DNA of 17,203 bases from a candidate division WOR-1 bacterium RIFOXYB2_FULL_48_7 (lineage in GTDB: Bacteria; Margulisbacteria; WOR-1; O2-12-FULL-45-9; XYB2-FULL-48-7). A program made the position numbers and the translations under genes. The DNA lies in the NCBI GenBank assembly GCA_001771615.1, contig MEUF01000004.1:1-17203 (forward strand), written 5' to 3'. Of the stretch, positions 6,222-13,083 are shown piece after piece. Position 1 is the first letter of the stretch, and every line of letters starts with the position of its first letter. The notes beneath the pieces were generated by a model. That model was given only the letters and a program-made list of their open reading frames with translations. It had not been told where the DNA came from and searched no databases.

Positions 6222-7127
6222 TTACCTCCATAAGCGGCTGGCTGTCTTCAGGTCAGTGGCCAGGAAAGCTACCGGATTGACCGGCACTCCCCAACGACGA
6301 ACTTCGTAATGCAGATGCGGACCGGTCGTCCAACCGGTTGAGCCGACATAGGCGACGATGGTTCCTTTGGTCACCTTTTGTCCCAATTTGACCGCGTAAT
6401 CTGAATTGTGGGCATAAAGAGTGGAAACTCCGTCGCCATGCCCGATCTCCACTGTTTTACCATAACCGTGCCGCCAGCTGGCATAAATAACTGTCCCGTC
6501 AGCGGTCGCCTTTACGGGAGTCCCTCTATCGACGTCTATATCAATTCCAAGGTGTAATCCCCGCCAGGGATGAATTCTAAACCCGTAACCAGAAACAATC
6601 TTGCCGTTGACCGGCCAGATCGAAGGTGTTTGGGCAAATTTAGCCCGGACCGTTCCCACCCACTCTTTTAATTCGTTTAAGCTGGCTTTGTTTTCGGCAA
6701 TGCGCAGATTAATAGTCTTTAATTCCTTGGTCAGTTTTTGCGATTTAGCTTCGGCCGAAGGAAGATCGGTCGAAAGCTTTATTTTACTCTGCCAACTTTT
6801 CAAACCAAGCAGCCGTCGGAGCTCGTTGTCCCGCTGCGCCAGCTCATCAAGCATCTGGTTGACCTGGCTGGTCTTCCGACCCAGGATATTTAAGGTCTGT
6901 TGCTGCTCCTGACTTTTTACCAGAGTGTCAGTATAAGTGACCAGTTTGCGGGAAATCAAAGATGAATAAACCAATGAAGAAGCGGTCAAAACAAAAGAAA
7001 AACCGACCACGAAAAGGGTTAAATAGACTCCCCAGGCAGGGAGTTTAAGACTGATCGGCCTCCCCTGGGCATCATGGGGAACGATCATAATGGAATAATA
7101 TCTCTGTTTTTTGGCTTGTTTATCCAT
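6222..7127 (-). CDS. Membrane-anchored M23 family metallopeptidase, 301 aa
   Basis: A cytoplasmic N-terminus, one transmembrane helix (about residues 32-56), a coiled-coil region (about 70-160) and a C-terminal M23/LytM domain (about 170-290) are visible. The zinc ligands are intact: LHLGID gives His192 and Asp196, and HLHYEV gives His271/His273; YAH (His240) is the other catalytic His. It should cleave peptidoglycan cross-links in the periplasm. The architecture matches peptidases that partner bactofilins, and the bactofilin gene follows by 3 nt. A TAAAAT element ends 7 nt before the ATG, predicting a leaderless transcript, and this is probably the first gene of the long minus-strand operon. 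Confidence 0.94.
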   Translation of the reverse strand: MDKQAKKQRYYSIMIVPHDAQGRPISLKLPAWGVYLTLFVVGFSFVLTASSLVYSSLISRKLVTYTDTLVKSQEQQQTLNILGRKTSQVNQMLDELAQRDNELRRLLGLKSWQSKIKLSTDLPSAEAKSQKLTKELKTINLRIAENKASLNELKEWVGTVRAKFAQTPSIWPVNGKIVSGYGFRIHPWRGLHLGIDIDVDRGTPVKATADGTVIYASWRHGYGKTVEIGHGDGVSTLYAHNSDYAVKLGQKVTKGTIVAYVGSTGWTTGPHLHYEVRRWGVPVNPVAFLATDLKTASRLWR

Positions 7128-7133
7128 AATATA

Positions 7134-7139
7134 ATTTTA
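7134..7139 (-). promoter_or_regulatory. -10 element of the M23-bactofilin-rsmI operon (leaderless)
   Basis: TAAAAT on the minus strand ends at 7134, giving +1 at 7127, exactly the A of the M23 ATG. No Shine-Dalgarno site precedes the start. No convincing -35 was found. Confidence 0.45.
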
Positions 7140-7172
7140 CCTGCTCCCCCCTAGATAGTCAACCAGCGAGTA

Positions 7173-7181
7173 TGCTAAAAT
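7173..7181 (+). promoter_or_regulatory. Extended -10 promoter of tRNA-Pro(CGG)
   Basis: TGC-TAAAAT predicts +1 near 7188, 4 nt before the mature tRNA 5' end at 7192. The same TGC-prefixed extended -10 occurs at 651-659 and 599-607. Confidence 0.5.
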
Positions 7182-7191
7182 GACAGATCTC

Positions 7192-7265
7192 CGGGGTGTA
7201 GCTTAGCTTGGTAGAGCGCACGGTTCGGGACCGTGAGGTCGGAGGTTCAAATCCTCTCACCCCGA
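7192..7265 (+). tRNA. tRNA-Pro(CGG)
   Basis: A complete 74-nt cloverleaf: acceptor CGGGGTG/CACCCCG, D-arm GCTTAGCTTGGTAGAGC, anticodon arm CACGG-TTCGGGA-CCGTG with anticodon CGG, variable loop AGGTC, T-arm GGAGG-TTCAAAT-CCTCT, discriminator A. The C1-G72 pair with A73 supports proline identity. CCA is not encoded. It is the second proline tRNA of the window, on the opposite strand from the GGG isoacceptor. Confidence 0.96.
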
Positions 7266-7271
7266 TATCGC

Positions 7272-7299
7272 TTGACATTAGTAACCAGCATTCTATAAT
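7272..7299 (+). promoter_or_regulatory. Sigma70-type promoter of the secreted-protein gene
   Basis: TTGACA (7272-7277), 16-nt spacer, TATAAT (7294-7299): consensus boxes. +1 is expected near 7306, giving a short leader that contains AGGAG (7309-7313). Confidence 0.8.
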
Positions 7300-7323
7300 T
7301 CTCTTCATAGGAGCGTGAATCTT

Positions 7324-8004
7324 ATGAAGAAATTGCTTGTATGTTTGTTTGCCTCAGTTTTGTTGTTTGCTCTGTCCACCGCCTCTTTTGCCGCCGCAGG
7401 GAAAATTACTTTTTATGATCAAAATGGCGACAACACGGTTTTTAATTCGGCTGATGTGCAAACTCTCGGGATAAAGGTTAAATTACCAAAACCCTTGAGT
7501 TCCTACAAATATGATTATATTTCGGTTTTAATTTTTCCCTCCTATAATCCAAAACTTAAATGGGAAAATGGCTGGAAAGCAGATGATTTAGAAGAGGATG
7601 AATTGCTAGATTTTGCTTTAATGCCTGAAAGCCACCTAGATGCCGCGCATGGCAAGGGAATAGTTCAAGGCACAATTCTTGACAGGCCAAAAACACAGGC
7701 AATACCAACAATGGACTTAACAGCGCAAGTGTACATCTATAAGAAAACCGGGCAAAAACAGGAAACCAAATGGGATGATGTCTATAAAAAGTGGGTCACA
7801 CAAAACATCGATATCTGGGATAATGGGAAGGTCATAGCCACTGGCAAGGCTACCTTTAATGTCCCCCAAATGACCGCCGCTGAACAGCAGGAAAACGAAG
7901 CAGCCAAGGCCGAAAGTTTACGGCAAATCAACGAAATCAGGAAAAAAATGGGCAAACCGCCATTGACTGAACTGCCAAAAAACACCAAAGGCATGCTTAG
8001 GTAA
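7324..8004 (+). CDS. Secreted protein of unknown function, 226 aa
   Basis: A clear signal peptide (MKKLLVCLFASVLLFALSTASFA, cleavage before AAGKITF) leads a soluble, charged protein. The middle is probably beta-rich (YKYDYISVLIFPSYNPKLKWENGW, MDLTAQVYIYKK). The C-terminal 45 residues form a charged helix (AAEQQENEAAKAESLRQINEIRKK) followed by KPPLTELPKN. I do not recognise the family. I choose ATG 7324 over GTG 7315 because AGGAG (7309-7313) is 10 nt before the ATG but only 1 nt before the GTG, and the signal peptide then begins MKK. It has its own consensus promoter and ends at a strong terminator, so it is monocistronic. Confidence 0.8.
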   Translation: MKKLLVCLFASVLLFALSTASFAAAGKITFYDQNGDNTVFNSADVQTLGIKVKLPKPLSSYKYDYISVLIFPSYNPKLKWENGWKADDLEEDELLDFALMPESHLDAAHGKGIVQGTILDRPKTQAIPTMDLTAQVYIYKKTGQKQETKWDDVYKKWVTQNIDIWDNGKVIATGKATFNVPQMTAAEQQENEAAKAESLRQINEIRKKMGKPPLTELPKNTKGMLR

Positions 8005-8026
8005 AGCCCGAAGATAGTCTCAAAAT

Positions 8027-8070
8027 AAATCCGGCTTAGCTCAACAGTTAAGCCGGATTTTTATTTTTTA
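8027..8070. terminator. Bidirectional intrinsic terminator between the secreted-protein gene and plsY
   Basis: AAATCCGGCTTA (8027-8038) pairs perfectly over 12 bp with TAAGCCGGATTT (8049-8060) around a 10-nt loop, followed on the plus strand by TTATTTTTT. On the minus strand the same hairpin is followed by TTTATTTTG. The plsY stop codon (8050-8048) and its last two codons lie within one arm and the loop edge. Confidence 0.88.
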
Positions 8071-8683
8071 ATTTATCAATTGCTTCCGCAATTGTCAGTT
8101 CCTGCCCGGCAAAAAAAGCCCCTAGGTTTTCCCGGTGAGCATAAAGGCCTAAAAGAGCATTAATTAAGGCAAACAGAATATACTCACCATGCCAGGAACC
8201 GATCCACATCAATACCGGCAGGAAACAAAATATTATCATCGTACTGGGGATAAAGTAGCGCACCACTAACATCGTCAGGACCCAAAGACATAATGTGATC
8301 AAAGTGAAGATAGGGTCAAGTGCCAAGAGGATCCCGCCAGTCGTGGCCACCCCCTTGCCCCCTTTAAAACCCAGAAAGATGGAAAAATCATGCCCAATGA
8401 CTGCCAAGATTGCCACCAAAGCAACTAAACTGTCTGGTGAATCAAAGTAGCGGGCCAGAATGACGGCCAAATACCCCTTGGCCACATCACCAATTAAGGC
8501 CAGCAATCCCACCAAGGGACCACCTACCACCAGGGCATTTGTCGCCCCGACATTTTTAGTCCCAGCCAGCCGGACATCCCGGTTTTTTATTTTTTTGGGG
8601 AAAAGATGGCTAAAAGGAATTGACCCAAGCAGGTAGCTGACAACTAATAAAAAGAGCGCTTTAAGCAACTTTTTCCAGGCCAA
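8048..8683 (-). CDS. plsY: Acyl-phosphate glycerol-3-phosphate acyltransferase PlsY
   Basis: PlsY transfers an acyl group from acyl-phosphate to glycerol-3-phosphate, the first step of phospholipid synthesis, at the inner membrane. The family motifs are present: YLLGSIPFSHL, GTKNVGATNA and GHDFSIFLGFKGGKGVATTGG. Several hydrophobic segments fit the usual multi-pass topology, and 211 aa is normal. The start is uncertain: TTG 8683 (MAWKK...) overlaps the end of lysC by 23 nt, and an in-frame TTG a few codons later is possible; neither has a strong Shine-Dalgarno site. Co-transcription with lysC is likely. Confidence 0.93.
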   Translation of the reverse strand: MAWKKLLKALFLLVVSYLLGSIPFSHLFPKKIKNRDVRLAGTKNVGATNALVVGGPLVGLLALIGDVAKGYLAVILARYFDSPDSLVALVAILAVIGHDFSIFLGFKGGKGVATTGGILLALDPIFTLITLCLWVLTMLVVRYFIPSTMIIFCFLPVLMWIGSWHGEYILFALINALLGLYAHRENLGAFFAGQELTIAEAIDKLKNKNPA

Positions 8684-9149
8684 AGGCCTTGTGCAGCATT
8701 TGGACCGCTTTTTTACCCTGTTCAGCCTTGACCACGCAGGATATCTTGATCTCTGAAGTCGTAATAAGTTGAATATTTATCCCGGCGTCAGACAGGGTTT
8801 CAAACATTTTTGCGGCTGTCCCCGGCTGGCTGACCATGCCAATGCCCACCAGCGAAACCTTGCTGACGTCAGAATCGGCAACCACGCCGGCGGCCTGTAA
8901 TTCTTTGGCGACCCGTTCAGCAATCTCAACCGCTTTTTTCAGTTCCGGCCGATCAACGGTAAAAGCCAGGTCAGCTTGTGTCCCTTGTGAGTGGATCGAT
9001 TGGACAATCATGTCAACATTGATCTTTTCCTTGGCCAAAGTGCCAAATATTTTTGCCGCCGTACCTGGCCGGTCCGGCACATTAAGAATCCCCAATTTGG
9101 CAATATTTTCGTCCAGGGCAATCCCCCGGACAGCTTCTTTTTTTTCCAT
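8661..9149 (-). CDS. Internal in-frame start: probable aspartokinase beta subunit
   Basis: Within lysC, ATG 9149 (codon 261) is preceded at 7-8 nt by GGAGGG (9162-9157), the best Shine-Dalgarno match in the gene. The resulting 162-aa product begins MEKKEAVRGIALD and contains just the two ACT domains. Bacillus and Corynebacterium aspartokinases are alpha2beta2 enzymes whose beta subunit comes from exactly such an internal start, so the same arrangement is likely here. The full-length start has no Shine-Dalgarno site, so the two products may be initiated by different routes. Confidence 0.65.
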   Translation of the reverse strand: MEKKEAVRGIALDENIAKLGILNVPDRPGTAAKIFGTLAKEKINVDMIVQSIHSQGTQADLAFTVDRPELKKAVEIAERVAKELQAAGVVADSDVSKVSLVGIGMVSQPGTAAKMFETLSDAGINIQLITTSEIKISCVVKAEQGKKAVQMLHKAFGLEKVA

Positions 9150-9929
9150 TTTTCCACCCTCCTTGTCTCGAGCAGCGTCGAGAGAATCTAAAATCCGCTC
9201 TGGAGACATAATATACGTCCCCTCAATATCTTTTTGCGCGTGCCGGAGATGAATGACCATATTATAAATACTGGCACATTCCACCGAACGGGGATGCAAA
9301 ACCTGCGCCCCCAGCGAAGCCAATTCCAGCATCTCTTCATAGGAAATATATCTTAATTTTCTGGCTTCCGGTACAATTCTTGGATCAGTGGTATAAACCC
9401 CATCGACATCGGTGAAAATTTCGCAGACTTGCGCTTTTAGGGCGGCCGCTATCGCCACCGCCGAAGTATCAGATCCACCACGACCGATAGTAATGATGTC
9501 TCCGTGGCTATCCACCCCCTGGAAACCGGTAATGACCACAACTTTGCCCGACTTCAATTCTTTTTTTAGGCGGTCGAGTTTGATTTCTTTTATTCTGGCT
9601 TTCTTATAGATATCTTCGGTCACCACCCCAGCTTGCCCTCCGGTCAGGGAGACAGCCGGACAACCCATCGCCTGCAAAGCCATAGCCAACAAGGCGGCCG
9701 AAACCTGTTCGCCGGTGGAAACCAGCATGTCATATTCACGGGGATCGGGGGAATCCGTTACCTTCTGCATCAGGTCAATTAACTCGTCGGTGGTGTGCCC
9801 CATAGCCGAGACAACCACAACGACTTCAAAGCCCGCCTCCCTGACCTTTTTGATCCTCTGGGCGACAGATTTGATCTTTTCCGGTGTCCCGACCGAAGTC
9901 CCGCCGTATTTATGAACAATGATTTCCAT
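8661..9929 (-). CDS. lysC: Aspartate kinase with C-terminal ACT domains
   Basis: Aspartokinase phosphorylates aspartate at the head of the lysine, threonine, methionine and diaminopimelate pathway. The N-terminal kinase domain shows VHKYGGTSVGTPEKI (residues 5-19), STGEQVSAALLAMAL, ITGFQGVD, GRGGSDTSAVAIAAAL and FTDVDGVYTTDPRIV. Two ACT domains follow (about 275-420; GILNVPDRPGTAAKIF and GIGMVSQPGTAAKMF), typical of the lysine/threonine-regulated class. I use ATG 9929 because the family begins MEIIVHKYGG; upstream codons are spurious. An extended -10 TGG-TATAAT predicts +1 one nt before this ATG. A strong internal ribosome binding site suggests a second product (see 8661-9149). Confidence 0.95.
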   Translation of the reverse strand: MEIIVHKYGGTSVGTPEKIKSVAQRIKKVREAGFEVVVVVSAMGHTTDELIDLMQKVTDSPDPREYDMLVSTGEQVSAALLAMALQAMGCPAVSLTGGQAGVVTEDIYKKARIKEIKLDRLKKELKSGKVVVITGFQGVDSHGDIITIGRGGSDTSAVAIAAALKAQVCEIFTDVDGVYTTDPRIVPEARKLRYISYEEMLELASLGAQVLHPRSVECASIYNMVIHLRHAQKDIEGTYIMSPERILDSLDAARDKEGGKMEKKEAVRGIALDENIAKLGILNVPDRPGTAAKIFGTLAKEKINVDMIVQSIHSQGTQADLAFTVDRPELKKAVEIAERVAKELQAAGVVADSDVSKVSLVGIGMVSQPGTAAKMFETLSDAGINIQLITTSEIKISCVVKAEQGKKAVQMLHKAFGLEKVA

Positions 9930-9936
9930 TGGCCTG

Positions 9937-9945
9937 ATTATACCA
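9937..9945 (-). promoter_or_regulatory. Extended -10 promoter of lysC-plsY (leaderless)
   Basis: TGG-TATAAT on the minus strand ends at 9937, predicting +1 at 9930, one nt before the lysC ATG. No -35 of note. Confidence 0.6.
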
Positions 9946-10012
9946 AAAAAGCCCTGACTAATAAAACAAATCAATTGAAATCCTAAGGCAATTGCTCCGA
10001 TGAAGATTTGCC

Positions 10013-10897
10013 ATGAGCACCACCTTATCATCAGTTCGCTCAATCATTACCAACCCGCGCCATCAAGTTTTTTTTATTGACAACTTTGGGGTGCTTAAAA
10101 CTGCGGATGGGCCAATCAAGGGGACAGCCCAAACTATGGCCGAAATCCGGCGTTTGGGCAAAACAGCCGTTATCGTTTCCAATTCGGCTAATTATTCGGT
10201 CCAGCAGCTTCAGCAGGAACTGGCCATTAACGGCATTGATTTGCCGCAGAAGCACATTGTTACTTCCGGCTCTCTTTTGGCAGAATATTACAGCACCAGA
10301 AACTTACAAGGCGCCAGGTCATTGGTCCTGGGCAACGATGTCACAAAAGAATATGTTATTTCTGCTGGCGGAGTCGTAATGGATAACCGTGAAGCTTTAA
10401 GACATCACCAGGACATTCAAGCGGTGGTCATTGGCTGGTTCGCTGTGCCTGACAAAAGGGAATTCCCTGATCTCCCTGCCACCCTCTTCAGCCGCCTTGG
10501 CTTACTTGATGGCCGATTACTCAATGCTGCTTTTATGGCCCTTGCCAGGGGGGTGCCAGGGGTGATTGCCAACCCTGATCGAACCATCCCGACACAAGAT
10601 GGCCTTATTATTGGTATTGCCCCATACGCAGAAATGCTTGAGACACTTACCGGTCGCACTCTAACCCGGTTAGGTAAACCAACCAGCTCAATTTTTGTCG
10701 AGGCCCTTCGCCGCTCGGGAGCCGGCACCAGAGAGGGGATAGTAATGGTTGGGGATACGATAGAGACCGATATCCTCGGAGCAAGAAATTTTGGTATCAG
10801 AAGCCTGCTGGTTCTTTCCGGGAATACCAGTCAAGCTGACGCTGAAGCCGCAAAGATAAAACCTGACTTTATCGCCCCGTCATTTGCCCTGGACTAA
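10013..10897 (+). CDS. HAD superfamily class IIA-like protein (NagD-related), 294 aa
   Basis: The protein has the layout of HAD class IIA phosphatases. Motif I region FFIDNFGVL (Asp23) is at the N-terminus, motif II VIVSNSANYS near residue 46, the large C2 cap lies in the middle, the conserved lysine is in TRLGKPTSSIF, and motif IV GDTIETDILGARNFGI is near residue 247. In most HAD hydrolases motif I is DxDG; here the second Asp is Phe25 (D-N-F-G), as in subfamilies that carry DxWG. Phosphatase activity is therefore doubtful, and a specialised substrate or a binding role is possible. The start has no good Shine-Dalgarno site or promoter; ATG 10013 is the first ATG after an in-frame stop at 10001. 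Confidence 0.82.
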   Translation: MSTTLSSVRSIITNPRHQVFFIDNFGVLKTADGPIKGTAQTMAEIRRLGKTAVIVSNSANYSVQQLQQELAINGIDLPQKHIVTSGSLLAEYYSTRNLQGARSLVLGNDVTKEYVISAGGVVMDNREALRHHQDIQAVVIGWFAVPDKREFPDLPATLFSRLGLLDGRLLNAAFMALARGVPGVIANPDRTIPTQDGLIIGIAPYAEMLETLTGRTLTRLGKPTSSIFVEALRRSGAGTREGIVMVGDTIETDILGARNFGIRSLLVLSGNTSQADAEAAKIKPDFIAPSFALD

Positions 10898-10905
10898 GCC
10901 TGTAA

Positions 10906-11499
10906 TTAATCTTTGGGCGTCAAGGCAACCCTGGTCCCAACCTGAATAACATAGCCGTCTAACGGCAGTTCAATGTTGTCCGTCGACTTTATTGCTGTCC
11001 TTTGATACAAAGCGGCCGCATATAGGGTGGCCGCCGGCCCATACATCATTTCCATCCCTAAACCGCCAGCAACACCCAAGCCAGAGAAAGAAGCCGGGGA
11101 CCCAGACAAGAATTCTTCCTGCTTGTTGGCTGAAAAAGCGTTCCCCTCAATATCCAGATAGAAATTTGCCAGCCCATGGTCGGTCTTGCCAACGTTCCAT
11201 GAGGCTAAATATATCCGCCCCGTCAAACCACATTTTAAAATGCCATAACCGGCGTCATAAGTCGCGGTTTTAGGCCGATAGCTCAAGTATCCCAGCGTTA
11301 CCCCAATATCAAGATTTTCATTGACCTTCGTATCGTAATCAATATTAAGGCCAATGGTTGAATTCCTGGTGACCAGGATATCAGAAGTTGGCGAGAGGAC
11401 CGCCAGTCCCACGCCGATCCTATGATTCCGCTTAGCCGCCACAACCATTGAAGAAAACAAGATCAATATAATGATCAAAACAAAAGTAATTTTTTTCAT
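10906..11499 (-). CDS. Small outer-membrane beta-barrel protein, 197 aa
   Basis: A signal peptide (MKKITFVLIIILILFSSMVVAA) is followed by alternating amphipathic strands typical of an 8-stranded barrel, e.g. HRIGVGLAVLSP, STIGLNIDYDTKV, LDIGVTLGYLSYRP, GGLGMEMMYGPAATLYAAALYQ and YVIQVGTRVAL at the C-terminus. I assign no specific function. The Shine-Dalgarno AGGAGGAG is 3 nt before the ATG (GGAGG core at 5 nt), with a promoter just upstream overlapping the end of rluB. It is tail to tail with the HAD gene, 8 nt apart, with no visible terminator between. Confidence 0.8.
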   Translation of the reverse strand: MKKITFVLIIILILFSSMVVAAKRNHRIGVGLAVLSPTSDILVTRNSTIGLNIDYDTKVNENLDIGVTLGYLSYRPKTATYDAGYGILKCGLTGRIYLASWNVGKTDHGLANFYLDIEGNAFSANKQEEFLSGSPASFSGLGVAGGLGMEMMYGPAATLYAAALYQRTAIKSTDNIELPLDGYVIQVGTRVALTPKD

Positions 11500-11521
11500 T
11501 TGCTCCTCCTATATGCGGACA

Positions 11522-11549
11522 ATTATAGGTCTTCAGGTAAATTATGCAA
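11522..11549 (-). promoter_or_regulatory. Promoter of the beta-barrel protein gene
   Basis: On the minus strand TTGCAT (11549-11544), 16-nt spacer, TATAAT (11527-11522). +1 near 11515 gives a 16-nt leader holding the Shine-Dalgarno site. The -35 overlaps the rluB stop codon. Confidence 0.65.
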
Positions 11550-12225
11550 GCGAATTTAGATATTCATATTGCCCAGGTTGCAGCCGGCCAAGCTTGATTT
11601 TGCCTATCCTTAACCGCAAAATATTTTTGACCCGGTTTCCCACCGCTTCCACCATCCGCCTGATCTGCCGGTTTTTCCCCTCTTTGAGGATGATCCTGAA
11701 CTGGCGCTCGGATTCCAGAAACACCTTGGCTGGCAAGGTTTTTTCCCCATCCAGAATCACCCCTGCTTCCCAACGCTCTAATTGTTCAGCCGTTAATGGC
11801 CGAGTTACATCTATCAGGTACTCCTTTTCATGTTCATAGCGGGGATGCATTAATTGGTTGGCCAATTCTCCATCATTTGTCATCAACAACAAACCTTCTG
11901 AATCCTTATCCAGCCGTCCTACCGGGAAAAGCCGCTCTTTGATCCCTTTGAGCAGCCGGACAACCGTCTCTTCGCCTCTTTGGCTGACACAGGAAGAGAC
12001 AACCCCGCGCGGTTTATACAATTTGATATATATTTTTTTCGCCAGCGACCCAGCCACCGGTTTGCCATCAACAAAGACCTTATCCTTTTCGATATCAATT
12101 CGTGACCCCAGATTTGTCACCGGTATTCCATTGATTGAAACCCGCCCCTGGCGGACCAGTTCATCGGCCTTACGCCGGGAGGCTACCCCGCTATCGGCTA
12201 AATATTTGTTTAAACGAATGATCAT
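11542..12225 (-). CDS. rluB: RsuA/RluB-family pseudouridine synthase
   Basis: An N-terminal S4 RNA-binding domain (about residues 3-50, RLNKYLADSGVASRRKADELVRQGRVSING) precedes the catalytic domain with the family signature GRLDKDSEGLLLMTNDG, whose Asp is the nucleophile, and the later KEGKNRQIRRMVEAVG motif. It converts a uridine of 23S (RluB/E/F) or 16S (RsuA) rRNA to pseudouridine; length (227 aa) and S4 domain fit RluB of Gram-positives and deep lineages, but the target is not certain. A TATAAT ends 9 nt before the ATG, so the leader would be 2 nt. Confidence 0.9.
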   Translation of the reverse strand: MIIRLNKYLADSGVASRRKADELVRQGRVSINGIPVTNLGSRIDIEKDKVFVDGKPVAGSLAKKIYIKLYKPRGVVSSCVSQRGEETVVRLLKGIKERLFPVGRLDKDSEGLLLMTNDGELANQLMHPRYEHEKEYLIDVTRPLTAEQLERWEAGVILDGEKTLPAKVFLESERQFRIILKEGKNRQIRRMVEAVGNRVKNILRLRIGKIKLGRLQPGQYEYLNSLA

Positions 12226-12233
12226 ATCCTGAA

Positions 12234-12239
12234 ATTATA
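12234..12239 (-). promoter_or_regulatory. -10 element of rluB (near-leaderless)
   Basis: TATAAT on the minus strand ends at 12234; predicted +1 at 12227, two nt before ATG 12225. The divergent gene at 12265 starts 39 nt away, and a weaker GATAAA (12253-12258) would put its +1 on that ATG. Confidence 0.5.
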
Positions 12240-12264
12240 CCCTAATAATGACGATAAATACCTG

Positions 12265-13083
12265 ATGATTATTGCCGCACCACAATCAACCGCCGGCTTC
12301 CGGCCTTATGCCGGCTCGGCCCTGTTTCACCAGACCTATCAGCCAAACCCCGCCACGGGACGACTGGTCAATATCCATTCTTTGCCGTCATCGCCTGAAT
12401 TTACGCGCACCCCGCTAATTATCGGGGGGCTTGAAGATTGTTCGGAAGAGGCGCTCCGTCGTGGAGACCAAAACCTATTGCTTGATGTTGCCGGTGTCCC
12501 AACCTACCTGTTTACCTACCATAGCGGGACAGCCTACGCCGCAACAGAGGCCCTCGCTTTTGGCCGGCTGGTCAAGGGGGCAACACTTTTTCATTTCGAT
12601 GCCCATCCGGATATGGACTCGAATCACCTCGGCATTGATGAGGGCCTGGCAAAAGCCTATAAATATTTTCATGATAAATTCCAGGAAGGGAGCTGGCTCT
12701 GGCCGCTGGTCGCCTCGGGACAGGTAAGTGAAATATTTTGGTTCTCCGCCTCCCCCGGCCCCGGATTCCTTAATGGGAATACCATGGAAATCAGAAGGGC
12801 TTTTCCCGCCTTAAAGATTACCGAAGTAAAAGAGGCCGATTTGCCGGGTTTTGACCGCTCAATAATCTCCGCGCTCCCCCGGGAAAAAATGCTCTTATCT
12901 CTTGACCTGGATTACTTTGCTTTTCCAGAGATTGATTATCTTTTTGACTCAACGGGCCTAATAAGAAGTATGTGGCCGCAGGCAGGAGTTGTCAGCTTGG
13001 CTTTGAGTCCGGATTATATAAAAAAACGGCTGGCGATCCGTCTGGCCCGGGGTTTGATGGCTACCGTCGGATCAGCCGGCTGA
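12265..13083 (+). CDS. UPF0489 / peptide-arginase-like ureohydrolase-fold protein, 272 aa
   Basis: Two acidic metal-binding motifs typical of the arginase fold are present: HFDAHPDM (residues 110-117) and SLDLDYF (residues 212-218). The overall pattern (LIIGGLEDCSEEAL at about 51-64, both metal motifs, a short C-terminus) fits the UPF0489 family. Some members of this family are peptide arginases that turn arginine into ornithine in ribosomally made peptides. No precursor peptide or RiPP maturase is seen nearby, so the substrate is open. The gene overlaps the 3' end of trpB by 23 nt on the opposite strand. No Shine-Dalgarno site precedes the ATG; a weak -10 suggests leaderless expression. Confidence 0.72.
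   Translation: MIIAAPQSTAGFRPYAGSALFHQTYQPNPATGRLVNIHSLPSSPEFTRTPLIIGGLEDCSEEALRRGDQNLLLDVAGVPTYLFTYHSGTAYAATEALAFGRLVKGATLFHFDAHPDMDSNHLGIDEGLAKAYKYFHDKFQEGSWLWPLVASGQVSEIFWFSASPGPGFLNGNTMEIRRAFPALKITEVKEADLPGFDRSIISALPREKMLLSLDLDYFAFPEIDYLFDSTGLIRSMWPQAGVVSLALSPDYIKKRLAIRLARGLMATVGSAG

Noticed and set aside
8836..9252. 138-codon plus-strand frame
   Set aside because: Antisense to the ACT domains of lysC; composition reflects the codon structure of lysC.
9930..10043. Upstream 38-codon extension of lysC (MSELMIRW...)
   Set aside because: It would include the TATAAT promoter and overlap the divergent HAD gene; the aspartokinase family starts at MEIIVHKYGG.
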